This document shows, piece by piece, positions 45,764 through 57,449 of a stretch of DNA of 64,000 nt. The translations under genes and the position numbers were made by a program. Origin of the DNA: Ceratothoa steindachneri. Taxonomy: Eukaryota; Arthropoda; Malacostraca; Isopoda; Cymothoidae. Location: contig OZ018318.1 in assembly GCA_963969495.1 (NCBI GenBank), positions 101,712,641-101,776,640 on the forward strand. The letters are read 5' to 3'. The first letter of the stretch is position 1. Every line of letters starts with the position of its first letter. The notes below the pieces were generated by a model. It saw only the letters and a list, made by a program, of their open reading frames with translations. It ran no database searches and was not told the origin of the DNA.

Positions 45764-47626
45764 CTACTTGTGGCTAATCGGGGAGGGGGGGGTAGACCTA
45801 AACATATTGCAGGGCTGGCATTTTACTATTTTGTTTATTTGCGATCTTATTACAGGATTAAAAGAAAATTGACCCTCAGATAGATTTAAATTAGGAACTG
45901 ACGATATCAAGCTCGATTCTACGATTCTTCTCTTAACATAGTTAGCCGATTTAAATAACATTTTACTTCCATTGAAATCGATCGTATGATTCTTGTCTCT
46001 AACATGGCAAAATATTCCACTACTTTCGCTGCCCACTCTAATATCTCTTTTGTGTTCGTACAATCTCTTGTCTAGATTTCTCTCCGTTTTCCCTATATAA
46101 ACTTTATTAGAATCGTTGCATAGTACTACATATACTCCTATGTTATGATGTTCTTTGGGTTTCCTGGCCATCATCAATTGGTTTAAGGAATTATTATATT
46201 TAAAGGCTAAATTAATACCCGCTTTTCCAAATATGTCCTTTAAACTATTTAATTTATTATTAAATGGCAATGTTATACATTTGTTGAAGTCGTTAGTGCG
46301 GGAAGGCTTATTACCATAGAATGTTTTCCTAGCTGCAAAATGGGCAGACGATATGAACCAATCGGGGTAATACAAATTAGAAAAAATGGTCCTGATAATG
46401 ACAATTTCTTCATCTAAATAGGAAGGATGACATATTTTGTATGCTCTAAGGAAAAGGTTAGAAATTACCGATTTTTTAACAGTATTATCGTGAAACGAAA
46501 AATAATGTATATAGGCATTCGAGTGGGTTGGTTTCCTATACACGTCAAGTTTTAATTCATGGTGATCTTTATTAATGAGGACATCTAAAAAGGGTAATCT
46601 ATTATCATATTCCCATTCATATTTAAATTTGATGGAGACATGCAAATTATTCAAATTATTAAAAAAGGTATCAAAATCATGGCCATTAGGCCATACAGAA
46701 AATACATCGTCAATGTACCTTAACCATATAAAGTTAGGGGGAGAAATTGTGGGAAGGAGTTCAGTCTCAAAATATTCCATGAAGAGACATGCCAATATCG
46801 GAGATAAACTATTTCCCATGCTAAAGCCAAATATTTGTCTATAAAACTCATTATTTACTCGAAACACATTGCCAGAAAGACATAATTCAACTAAATCGAT
46901 AAATTTACTCGTAGAAATGGGAAGATCCAAATTAAGTCTAGGCATGATTTCCCGCAGAAGGCCCATGGTTTGGTTAACCGGAACTTTGGTAAACAAAGAG
47001 TTTACATCAAAGCTCAAAAGTTTTCCATCCGGTAATTGCAAGTGGTTGAGGCGGTCAACGAAATCTTGAGTGTTCATAATGTGTGCAGATGAGATTCTTC
47101 CTACTGCTGGAGATAAATGCTTGGCGAGCCATTTGGAGAGCTTATAAGTGGGAGAATTAATATTGGAAATGATTGGGCGTAAGGGACATCCCTCTTTGTA
47201 GGTTTTTGGGAGCCCATACATATAGGGAAGTGAAGGGTTCATACTCCTGAATTGATTAATTAAATCTGCGCTTTTCAATATTCTCTTCAATTTGTTGTTG
47301 AAATTGCTTGTTTTGTTATTGAGCGGATCACTTTGTAGCTTTTCATATGTGTTCACATCATTAAGAAGTTCATTTAGTTTATCATTATAACTATGTTTGC
47401 TTAAAATGACTAACTGATTCGCTTTATCGGATTTAGTTATAACAATGTTGTTATTAAATTTAAGTTTATTTAACGCAATCTGAAATCTTTTAGGAAAACC
47501 AATTTGGTCAGATTTTTCAGAATATAGGGCACTAAGCATACAGCCACTAAGAAATTCACCACTTATTTGCTCATGTGAGGATTTGGCTATGGATACTAAA
47601 CCCAAAGGAAACCCAAAGAACATCAT
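45764..47626 (-). CDS. Penelope-like reverse transcriptase with GIY-YIG endonuclease
   Basis: 620 codons without interruption. An N-terminal NIVITKSDKANQLVIL block (60-75) is followed by PLPK-like LPYMYGLPKTYKEGCPLRPI (133-151, RT motif 1), LLSFDVNSLFTKVPV (203-217, motif A, D207), FGFSMGNSLSPILACL (266-281, motif B), RYIDDVF (303-309, catalytic D306-D307) and LPFLDVLI / VYRKPTHSNAY (344-372). The GIY-YIG nuclease spans about 496-575: GVYVV, VYIGKTERNLDKR, EH at 524-525, and RRIVESSLI with E570. The enzyme would nick DNA and reverse-transcribe element RNA. The usual CxxC of the nuclease linker reads CNDS (C to S). The first six codons are antisense of the second copy, so this ATG is accidental and the true N-terminus is lost. 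The best-preserved coding sequence here. Confidence 0.9.
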   Translation of the reverse strand: MMFFGFPLGLVSIAKSSHEQISGEFLSGCMLSALYSEKSDQIGFPKRFQIALNKLKFNNNIVITKSDKANQLVILSKHSYNDKLNELLNDVNTYEKLQSDPLNNKTSNFNNKLKRILKSADLINQFRSMNPSLPYMYGLPKTYKEGCPLRPIISNINSPTYKLSKWLAKHLSPAVGRISSAHIMNTQDFVDRLNHLQLPDGKLLSFDVNSLFTKVPVNQTMGLLREIMPRLNLDLPISTSKFIDLVELCLSGNVFRVNNEFYRQIFGFSMGNSLSPILACLFMEYFETELLPTISPPNFIWLRYIDDVFSVWPNGHDFDTFFNNLNNLHVSIKFKYEWEYDNRLPFLDVLINKDHHELKLDVYRKPTHSNAYIHYFSFHDNTVKKSVISNLFLRAYKICHPSYLDEEIVIIRTIFSNLYYPDWFISSAHFAARKTFYGNKPSRTNDFNKCITLPFNNKLNSLKDIFGKAGINLAFKYNNSLNQLMMARKPKEHHNIGVYVVLCNDSNKVYIGKTERNLDKRLYEHKRDIRVGSESSGIFCHVRDKNHTIDFNGSKMLFKSANYVKRRIVESSLISSVPNLNLSEGQFSFNPVIRSQINKIVKCQPCNMFRSTPPSPISHK

Positions 47627-47627
47627 A

Positions 47628-48127
47628 ACATAGGAGTATATGCATTACCATGCAACGATTGCCATAAAGTTTATATAGGGGAAACGGGGAGAAATCTAGA
47701 CAAGAGATTGTACGAACACAAAAGAGATATTAGAGTGGGCAGCGAAAGTAGTGGAATATTTTGCCATGTTAGAGACAAGAATCATACGATCGATTTCAAT
47801 GGAAGTAAAATGTTATTTAAATCGGCTAACTATGTTAAGAGAAGAATCGTAGAATCGAGCTTGATATCGTCAGTTCCTAATTTAAATCTATCTGAGGGTC
47901 AATTTTCTTTTAATCCTGTAATAAGATCGCAAATAAACAAAATAGTAAAATGTCAGCCCTTCAATATGTTTAGGCCTACCCCCCCCCCCTCCAGATTAGC
48001 CACAAGTAGGGGATTGGGGGAAAAAAAGAGGGGATCTTGTGTTATGCTTATATGCATTTCTCCTATATTTTCTGCCCAGTGTCAGTTGAAAAAGGGTGTG
48101 AGATACACCGAAACTGTTCTGAATTAA
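47628..48127 (+). pseudogene. Inverted partial PLE copy: GIY-YIG domain
   Basis: The plus frame reads GVYALPCNDCHKVYIGETGR, then is identical to the minus copy through the rest of the nuclease (LYEHKRDIRVG ... RRIVESSLI). It keeps the CxxC (CNDC) and the IGET motif that the main copy has lost. A C-run near 47980 shifts the end of the frame into 3' sequence. There is no RT and no promoter, so it is a 5'-truncated passenger. Confidence 0.85.
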
Positions 48128-48187
48128 ATTGTCTTCGGAGAATGTGGTTTAATTCCTCATCTTTTCTTGCGATATTGCATTAATTTT

Positions 48188-48191
<4 letters not shown>

Positions 48192-48256
<65 letters not shown>
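48192..48256. repeat. (TA)n, right border of PLE
   Basis: About 65 bp of TA, 30 bp beyond the right terminus of the inverted PLE structure. Confidence 0.95.
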
Positions 48257-48258
<2 letters not shown>

Positions 48259-50389
48259 TAGGCTTTAATTCCTATTAAACGTGCGAAAGCTGGTTAGAGG
48301 CGTGTTGTGCCGTAGCCAGGATTGTCACTATAAAAGTCCCACTTGTTACTAGGGGAAGGTTTGTGATTGTTGAATTCTAAGAGTGCAAAATACAGGTTGA
48401 ATGAATTAGCCGAAGGGATGCTTAATTAAAGTCTTGCAAAGGGTACGTCAAAAGGGAGGAGCCACAAATAAACACACCTACTCCAAATAAACTTTACTTT
48501 ACACAAATATAATAATTAGCAATAGATAACAGGCAAAATTAAGGATTAAATATTAAACACTGACGTTAAGCGTCTAGATGTACAATGACTCAATGGGAGT
48601 ATTAATCACGGTTAATTAAATAGGTAATTTAAGAATAGAGGGACACTGGGTTTACAGATTACCATTAATTGATGGATTGGAGATACGAATACTCGGGTCC
48701 AGACGGGGTGGTTCGGGTGGCATTAACACGAGTTCTCCGGGAGAGGGGGGATAAGACGATGGATTCGGGGCTGCTGGCTGCAGTTCCAGTTAGTTCACTA
48801 CTAACTGGATGTGACACTAACAAATAGTAACTTCCAGTAACTATTTGGATGTTCCTTTTCTTACTCAAGTTACGTTGAGCAACAGAGCGTACTCTTCTAG
48901 TCACAGACTCTGCGGGGCGGGATTTACTTCCAGGAACACTTTGAGACAGTGACCAAGTTGACTCGACGGCGCGTTGGTAGTCGATACGTTACGGCAACAA
49001 CTCTCGTTAAACGTGAGAATTACGCGAGTAGATTTGGGACACTGCTGTGGAGAGGTAAACGGCGATGTTATTTATATCGCGGATTGTGGGAAATCGAGAG
49101 AGAGATCCCATTCACGACAATTCGCTTATCGCAGCGCCTTCTGGACAATCTCCATGCTATCATAAAGAAAGCAAATAAGATTTAAGCTTCTTCGCGAGAT
49201 AGGCGTTCTTTCGTCCGACTTCCTGTCGCCAGTTGGGAGAAGGGTGAGGGGAGAGAGAGAGGAGACGAAGGTCAACTCAAACGACAAATTTCTTTCGTTC
49301 CCACGATTGTCTGGCGGCATGTAAGTATGTACGTTCCATACCCTCACACATGACCTAAGACATTTTCTGGCATCTAATGATTTCCCTCACAAATTTCTAT
49401 TTGTTAACTACTATGCGGATCACTCGTACCTAATCACATGTACTAGTCATTTTTTTCCTATTTTAGCTCCTGTTATATAACTACCAATTCACATAAATAC
49501 AAATGCCCACCAATTCTCACCCCTGCACATTCAATGCTAACAGTTTGTACCTTACCCTACGTTCTATTAAACACCCCAACTACCAAGCTAATTACACCCT
49601 TTCTTCCACCCATGCGTGCATTCATCCTTGCCTATACGCGACACTTATATTCCTTCACACCAACTTCATCCTTGTCGACCTGTACACACATGTACCAACC
49701 TTAATGGATCCACACTCTACTGTTCGTAAAGACACAGAGTTTCACTTATCTAGATAAATATTAATAAATAAATATTCTGCCTGTAACCCTGTAGCTTCCT
49801 TCATCTTCCTGGGACAGATGCGTGAAGGGGTGACACTTAATTACTCGTGATTAATCGCTCTCAACGACCAAAGACCCAAGATGGCCGAAGAGATAAGGCA
49901 AATCGGGGCAATTTGTCTTCGAACTCCGACCCACTTGTACTACCATCAGGAGCTATTACCCAAAGGACAATCCTCAAAAGCCGAATGCCCCAATACCCCT
50001 CCTCTCCAATACCTATGATTTGGGAGGTGAAAGGAGTGTCCTCCAGAGATTTACACACACACATCAACACGAACACAGATTATCAGTCAGATCCACACAA
50101 TTCCACATACTATCAGGCATTATTAAAATTTTTACGCACACATCAGAAACAGCACTCAGACATTATCACACACAAATACCAATGCCCCATACAGCCACAC
50201 ATAAATACTACACATGTTTATCTTTATATTTGCATGTATACACCTATTGCCTTTTTCCTTTTATGTGTTCATTCTTTCCTCCACCTTCTGTTCACTTCGT
50301 CTTCCACCTCCATCTCTTCCTACGTTCATCAATCGCCTGGTTCGCCTCTCGCCATCATCTCGCAGAAACCCCAGGACAGGAAGATAGGA
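48257..50389. other. Spacer, no supported gene
   Basis: A TATAAAAG box at about 48330 and several both-strand open frames (48665-48904, 48949-49185, 49503-49757, 49847-50410) are present, but none has a recognisable domain or coherent signals. An unrecognised LTR or SINE cannot be excluded. Confidence 0.4.
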
Positions 50390-51025
50390 TACAGGGTATA
50401 CAAATCGTAGTGAATAGACAGAGTACAGAGAGCAAACAGAGCATGCAGAGTATACAGAACATGCAGACTGCGATTAATACAGAACATACAGAATATCCAG
50501 AGTGCCGAGAGTATACAGAGAAACGAGGTTTACAGGACTCAGAGAGCAGACAGAGTATGCATGTCATACATATACAAAGACTACAGGGTATACATATACA
50601 AAATATTTAGAGTTCAAAGAGTATAGAGAGCGATCAAGATTTACTGGACACAGAACAGACAGAGCTTACATGGTATACAGAACATACGCAGATTGCGGGG
50701 TATACATATCATATTAAATTTTCAGAGTTCAGGGAGTATACGGAGCATACAAGCTATATAGAGTATAATGAATATACAGACTCCAAAGAGCAAACTGAAC
50801 ACGTAGAGTATGCAGAACATGCAGACTGCTTGGTATACAGAACATACAGAATATCCAAAGTGCAAAGAGTATACAGAATAGTTTTCGCGACACAGAAAAC
50901 AGACAGAACAATGAATATATATGGTTTACATACTATACACAGACTGCAGGGTATACAAAATATACAGAATATTCAGTGCAAAGTGTATACAAAGCATACA
51001 GGGTATCAACAGTATACGGAGCATA
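50390..51025. repeat. Degenerate short tandem repeat (TACAGAGTA type)
   Basis: Dense short units such as CATACAGAATATCCAGAGTG and GTATACAGAACATACAG with a roughly 9-10 bp rhythm. Frames across it are translation artefacts. Confidence 0.8.
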
Positions 51026-51480
51026 CAGAGAAGTCCTGGATTATCAAGGAATCCAACAGGTAATCCAACGAAGGCATATCCACCAGAAGGTTTGTAAGGA
51101 GAGATTTATAATGAAAGTGACAAAGATGAGTAAAGCGAAAATGTGTGAAATATTTATAACTGCTTTCCACCTACTTGATTTGAGGCCAGGAGGGCGCACA
51201 ATGCACCTGCGCCACCTCGCGGGGCAACGGAGAAAGAGCGGAGAGAAGATGTGAAGAAGAGTAAATCAAAAGTTGTTAATTGGTGAGATGTTTTGGTATG
51301 GATGTTGATGTGAATACTCATTTAGAACTAGGTTTGATAAATACTTGAAGAACGCCATGTTGTGGAGACGAGTTTAGATTCTTGAAGGAAAATGAAAAGA
51401 AACAAGGCAGTGAAAGACATACACTATAGGCGGTATGATCTGTATTGTTCGCTTCAACCCATAATCCCCAAATCGATGTG
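51026..51480. other. Spacer, nothing recognised
   Basis: No gene or repeat is recognised. Confidence 0.4.
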
Positions 51481-51489
51481 AGAAAGGTT

Positions 51490-52080
51490 CTCTCTTATTG
51501 TCTTTGTCTGTCTATCAGTCTGTATGTCGGGTCTGGCAGACATTATAGCCACCTGTCTGTTTTTACTATCTACCGCCTGTATGCCTGACTGATTGTATGT
51601 TTGTATGTCTGACTTTCCTACTGTTTGTCCAGCTGGGTGTCTAACGTATGTGTGTCTGACTGGTTCCTAGTGGTCTGTCTATCTTACTGTCTAATAGTCT
51701 ATTTTTCTGGCTTTCTGCCTGTTTGACTATCTAACTGTCTGACAGTTTGTCTAAGCGTATGACTCTCTGAGTGTCTTACCGTCTGCTTGTCTCGCGGTTT
51801 GAAGGTCTAGCCCTCTGTCTGTCTGTTTGACTGACTGACTCAGCATCCGTCTGTCTGTCTCTTTGACTGAACTGGCTGTCTAAGCATCCGCATGTCTGTC
51901 TCTTTGACTGAACTGGCTGTCTAAGCATCCGTCTGTCTGTCTCTTTGACTAAACTGGCTGTCTAAGCATCCGTCTGTTTGAATGTCTAACCGTCTAATTG
52001 TATCAACCGTCCTTGTGTCTGTCTGACTGAGTGACTGCCTAAGGCTCTGTCTCTCTGAGTGTCTGACTGTTATGACTGTC
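51490..52080. repeat. Degenerate (GTCT/GACT)n repeat
   Basis: Tetranucleotide-rich stretch (CTGTCTGTCT, GACTGACTGA) containing three near-perfect copies of a block with CTGTCTAAGCATCCG (about 51875-51970, spacing about 50 bp). Confidence 0.85.
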
Positions 52081-52219
52081 AATATTCGGATTTGCCCCTC
52101 TCTCTCTCTCGCACACGCATAAACGCGCACATGCACAACAGAGACGCGATCATTCTGTTACACATTCATAATCTGGAGCACGAAAATGCAAATTACTCAG
52201 TTTGAGATGGTGGTCGATC

Positions 52220-52640
52220 GGTTGAAGATAGAGAGTGTGTGGAAGAAAAAAAAGAGAGGTAGACAGAAAGAGATAGAGAGTATTTGTGTGTGAAAGATAG
52301 TCCGAGGGTTAGAAAGAAAGAGAGAGAGAGAGAGAAAGAGCGAGAGCCAGGAAGAGATAGTGTTTGTGTGAAAGATAGTCTGAAGGTGAGAAAGAGAGAG
52401 AGAGAGAGGGGGAGGAGAGAGACATATATATGGAGTAAAGGAGAAAGAGAGGAAGAGAGCCAGTGGAGGGTGAGGGGGGCGGTTAAAGTAACCCGTAGGT
52501 AGTTCATTCAATGAAGTGAGTGTTTGTGTATAAGCAGAGAGAATAAGATAGATAAAGAGATTGAGTGTAGTGTGTATGAGAGAGCGGGAGAGGAAGAGCA
52601 GTATGTGTGTGTGAAAAGGAAAAATAGAGAGCGTAAATGG
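52220..52640. repeat. GA-rich simple sequence
   Basis: (AG)n purine tract with two diverged direct copies of GTGTGAAAGATAGTCCGAGG / GTGTGAAAGATAGTCTGAAG about 85-95 bp apart. Long frames on either strand are low-complexity. Confidence 0.85.
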
Positions 52641-54350
52641 GATCACCCCGCGACCCTGCCGGATGATGTACCGAAACCCGGCGTTATCACGTGATGAATG
52701 GAGGCAGTGACCTGGCTCGACCTCCGCTGACCTCCCACAATGGCCCTCCTCCGTTCTCCTCCTCATTTTACGACCTCCACCTCTCAAAGCTGAGATGGAA
52801 AGCGTGCGAAGTCGCGCTTCAATCGCCTCCTAAACTCGAGACTTCAATGCACTTCAATCCGATGTATGTATTGGCGTCTGTGTCTGAATACATATATTCA
52901 TACTTTTACCACAATTTGCGTCAATTAAAAATTGGTACCAAATTGTTAGCAAATAGTTATTTGTACCAGGGATTGTTCTCATTTCCAGCAAGATTGGCAG
53001 GTAACTTTTGTGGCAAAAATTTATTCAACTAATTGTTTATAACGGGGAACAATTTAGAGCAACAATTTCTGGTAACCAAATATTTGTAGTAGCAATTTGT
53101 GGCACCATTGTTACAAGAAATTTACCTCTCCTTACATTTTTGTTAGTAGGTATGTAACATATTATTATAATATACATGCACATGTTTTCCCGTAGTTTGA
53201 TACTACGCATATAACAACTTATTGTACTAATATATAAACCATTTTTAACTGTGGCGAAGCAAACAGGTCTATGGGTCACGCAAATCTCGCGTTGTGTTCA
53301 TCTTCTGTTGGCAACGAGTCGCTGGCTCAATGTAGCCAGCTAAAACCAATGCTACCAAAGGTAATTGAGGTGACTGAGTTCAAAGAGAAGTTGACCACCA
53401 GGTGGCGCGACCTAGTGGCTAGAGGTGATAAATCGGCCATTTTCCCGCAGGTCTATTAGATCATTTCCCTCTAGTTTTGGTAATAGCTTTACTGGACACA
53501 TATTCAAAAGTGCATATTTCCAATAAAAAATATAACTACATTTTATTTAATTGAAGTATTAATAAATACCACCTTCAACGTGATTTCCTCCATTTGAGAT
53601 GCGAAGTTCGATGTGCTTTGCGAAATTCTTCCGATGAACCCGAACTTTACGTCAATTTGAGTATATTCACTTATGATGCGCTGTTCCCTCAGGTGTCTTT
53701 TGTTTCTTTCTCTCTGTTTATTTCTCTCTGTTTCTTTCTATATATCAATCTCTCTCAAAACACGCACCCAAACACTCATTTAGAACCACTAAGATGGCTG
53801 TTTGTTATTAAGTTTACAAACGTAAGTAAGGAGGCCTAGGAGGGTACGTTAAAGTTTTCAAGGAACAAGTTTATATTAAGTGTCCAAATGATGACAGAAC
53901 TGATATGCCTCCAGTGAAACAGAGTGACTAAGATAATGAATGGTCTTTTTGCAGGAGGACGACAACTCCTTAATTTTTCCCCAGCAACGAATCCATTTTT
54001 AAGGAGTTAATACAGAGGGTTCCCAAGGGGGGATGTCGTCCACGTGATAAAAAAATTCCAATGCTTCATAAATAACATTATCTATTATATCTATTAAGTT
54101 TAGGTTATGATTATCTCTTGGTCATCAAGGTCACGATAGTGTCTTCTCTCATGCATTAAAAAGTTAGGATATTCTTCCAATCACTTCGTAATTAGGTTAG
54201 GTTTGGATGTTCTTTCATACATAAAAATAGGTCAGGATTTTCTCTCATGCACCAAGGGTAGAAATGTTGCTACGAAAGGGTTCATGACCCAAATGGATTC
54301 AGTTCTTGTCTGGGAGACTTTTGTACGTCTGGGAAGGCAGGACCTTAATT
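52641..54350. other. Spacer, nothing supported
   Basis: Short frames (52691-53032, 53271-53459, 53594-53839) show no family motifs. The AACAATTTCTGGTAAC-like sequence at 53050 is not obviously repeated elsewhere. Confidence 0.4.
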
Positions 54351-54359
54351 TTGCCGAGG

Positions 54360-55165
54360 CATAAGAAGAGTGATTGAAGAAAAAAGAACTGCTCTATGAA
54401 TAGGCAAAGTGGTTAGAAAAAGAAAAGAATCATTTTGGAGAAAATGAAAAGTTGAAGGAGAAGGAAAAGAACTGCTTCAATAAAGGAGAAAGTGTTTAGG
54501 GAAAGAAAGGAATCGTTTGGGGAAAAGGCAACGTGATGCGGAAAGAAGAGAATTGCTTTGAAATAACGAAAACGCTTAGGGAAATAAAGGAATTGCTTGG
54601 AGAAAAGTAAAATTAGATAGGGAAAAAGACCTGCTTGAATAAAAAGGAAAGTTTCTTGGATAAAGAAAAAATCGCTTAAAGAAAGGAAAAAGTTGCTGAA
54701 AAAACCTTGCTTGGAAATAAGGAAAAATGCTGTGAAAAGGCGAAGTGATCGGAAGAATACAAAGATTGCATGAATAAAGAAAATTACTCGGAGAAAGAAA
54801 AAAGACCATTTGAGAAATGAAAAGTACTTGTATAAAAAGTAAACTGTTTGGAAAACGAGAACTTAAAGAAAGACAAAAGGGGGTTAGAGAGAGAAGAATG
54901 CACTTGAGCAAAGATAAAAAAAACTGCTTGTAGAAATGAAAAAAAGGCTTGGAAATATAAAAGTGATTCGAGAAACTAAAAAGCGCTTGGATAAACCAAA
55001 GAACTACTTTGAGATTAGAAAATGCTTTGGAAAAATAAAAGTGGTGTACAACAGTGGAAGTGAGCGTTGAGAAACGGAAAAGTGGTTGGAGAAAGAAAAG
55101 TTCTTAAAGAAAGTAAAAAAAAAATCAGAGGAGAAAACTTAGGGAAAAAAATGCGAGGATGTGTG
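54360..55165. repeat. Purine-rich degenerate tandem repeat
   Basis: Units near GAATTGCTTGGAGAAAAG and GGAAAGAAAGGAATCG, about 25-35 bp, strongly decayed. The minus frame 54576-54911 is its translation. Confidence 0.75.
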
Positions 55166-55950
55166 GAAGATTACATAGCTCAAGTTGAATGAAAACAAGA
55201 CAAGTGGTGGGAATTAGAGAAATTAAATTACCGAAGGTTCTTTACAATAATGGTCATTATGTAAAGAATGGGTGGAAATGGGGTGCAAGACACCAAAATT
55301 GAAACATTCTACCATTGACACTACATCTTATGTGAAGTTAAAGAAATCTCTACTACAAACCACATATTTAATAACCCTTCAATATGGCCCCTATAACCTT
55401 TAGATGGCCATATCAATGGAACTAACCTTGTGCGGGCCTTTTCTCCCTCGTATCTTATGACCTTTAAAAGCAGTCATCTGGAACAAGGTTTTGACAAACA
55501 GACAATTATCCTGTCCGAGGATCCTTAAAAATACCCTTCTCTCAAATCCCCTTCCCCCCTTTTCCTTCCACTATCTCCACCCTTAGCCCCACCCTTACCT
55601 TTAGGTTCTATCCCCTACCTTGCACGCCATTAATTGCAGTTTCAACAACGAAAAAAAGTGTAACAATTTTCGAGTAATTTTTGTGTCTTGCATTCCGTCA
55701 GGTAGTTTGATCACCAGCCTCACTTAGAGCTCGATTCCACCATTACTTTTGTTTAATATAGAGATAAGATTTCTGAGATAGATAGGTAAGATATATGATA
55801 GATAAGGTAGGTACATAAGATGAATGGATTAGATTAGATATTTTTATTTCGCATTATAAATTACATATTGTTTGCAAGACTATAAAAAATAACATAAACC
55901 TCTAGAAACAGTTATGAAAGTAATCACACAATGTGTAGGAGAATAGCATA
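55166..55950. other. Spacer, nothing recognised
   Basis: Includes a C-rich patch near 55550 and GATAGATA-like sequence near 55790. Confidence 0.4.
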
Positions 55951-56209
55951 ATGCTCCCAAGTTTTGCCCACCTTCCTTCCGGGCGGGCCGCTTATCAACC
56001 CTTTTCCTTCCGGCCCAATATCTGGTGGTCTTCAGCGGAAGAAACCGCCGGCCATTTCAGCTAACCACCGATTTCCGTCCCGGACTGTTATCGATAAATG
56101 GGAGCCCATCTTCGCTTCCGATAGTTGCCGGAAGTTTATAAAGGAAGAAATGGAGGAGCTTGACATCTAATCTACTTCCGGTGCCCTGAGAACCTCTCCC
56201 GAGTTTCGA

Positions 56210-56243
56210 GTATAAAAGATGAATTCTTTTAACACTCAGTAGT
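56210..56243 (+). promoter_or_regulatory. TATA box plus TCAGT initiator (candidate promoter)
   Basis: GTATAAAAGA at about 56210 is followed about 25 bp downstream by CACTCAGTAG, an arthropod-type TCAGT initiator at the right distance. GC-rich sequence lies upstream. It could drive a gene or be the promoter of an LTR. The downstream frame 56388-56780 and a GGTAAC splice-donor-like site near 56696 are suggestive only. Confidence 0.4.
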
Positions 56244-57066
56244 AGAGCTTGCACAGCGTCTGGTAGCGCAGGAATTGCCATCTATCGGTGTAGTGGTAAT
56301 TCGTCGAAGCATCAAGTCTTCAGAGAGGAGACCGGTCCCAGTTAGGGAGGCTCCTTACCCCGTTGATCTGCAAGGCAGTGCGGACCCATGCTCGTACTCA
56401 CGTGTAAGAGCCGAAGCTACAAACCGCCTCACTCTGGTTCCCTAAGCGAGAAAACTATATCTCGGCTTTTCTCTGTGACCCTACGCGCCCATAGGTTACT
56501 TCGCCCCCCCCCAAGATGCCTCGGAGTTCACGAGCGTGAGGCCCTCTGTAACAAGAAGCTGTCGTCACCGCCTTCTTCCAGCAGAATTGTGACGGAATTG
56601 TGGGATCAGGTCGGTCCCTGGAGAACCTACCTCATCGTGTCCATCCCTTACCTCACCACCTTCACTCACCAGCACCACCCGAACATCAGGTTCCAAGGTA
56701 ACCCTTCCCTTTCACATTCCCCGACTTTACCGCGAAGCTTACCAGCATTACAATTGTATAGGGATTTGTATGGTGAATAGTAATTTTCAAGCCAAGTGAG
56801 ATATCCGAGATTCACTTATTAATTTATCTCTCAAAGCACATTATTTATATATATACTCGTATATATATTTTCTTGTTTAGTGTTCATTAAAATGAAATTT
56901 TCATATTGTTGTGTATCTAACTTCCTTTGGGTTGCTTGCTGGCAAATTTCATTCCAATCCCTCCGTAGCCAATCTCTAAGCACTTTGAGTCAATAAACCC
57001 ATTCAGGACACGGGCCGAACGAAGTATAAGGAGTAGTACGACGACTCCTTCGCATTCGGGATAATA

Positions 57067-57068
<2 letters not shown>

Positions 57069-57106
<38 letters not shown>
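57069..57106. repeat. (TA)n microsatellite
   Basis: TA tract of about 38 bp. Confidence 0.95.
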
Positions 57107-57109
<3 letters not shown>

Positions 57110-57449
57110 AGTCGGGGAAAACTCCAGCCACCCCTCGGCCTATTCCTCGACACAATGAAATAACAATATTAAGTTTAAATAACAATAATACAAAGGTTTT
57201 ACAATACAAGTCAAAGTTTGCGAAAGGTATCCCCCTTGCATTTACAAAATGGATTCTGACATATATCGCATCCTTATTATCATTTTCAAATGTCTTCGAT
57301 ATTATATAATATTTCTTAGCCAATACTAGCAAAGGTACTCGGCGTTGTCCGGGATAAAAGTCACAATAATAATAATAATTTAATATTTTTCACTATATTA
57401 TATGATATTATATACTACATATAATATCATATAATATACTTACAATGAG

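Larger units (their letters stand above)
45614..48160. mobile_element. Penelope-like element, head-to-head with inverted partial copy
   Basis: The minus-strand element (5' near 47600, 3' at 45614) is joined at its 5' side to a plus-strand, 5'-truncated copy (47608-48160). The arms 45614-46164 and 47608-48160 are inverted repeats of about 550 bp. Both outer termini end in ATGAGGAATTAAACC (right: complement with GTGG), and each faces a (TA)n tract (45591-45613; 48192-48256). Inverted partial copies next to a main copy are a known habit of Penelope elements. No LTR and no clear target duplication is seen. Confidence 0.9.

Noticed and set aside
49847..50610. Overlapping frames of 187 and 196 codons
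   Set aside because: Three frames on both strands stay open through compositionally biased ACA/CAT-rich sequence; no domain, no consistent start or splice signals.
52197..52787. 196-codon minus-strand Ser/Leu-rich frame
   Set aside because: It is the complement of a GA-rich simple repeat; Ser-Leu runs follow from CTCTCT codons.
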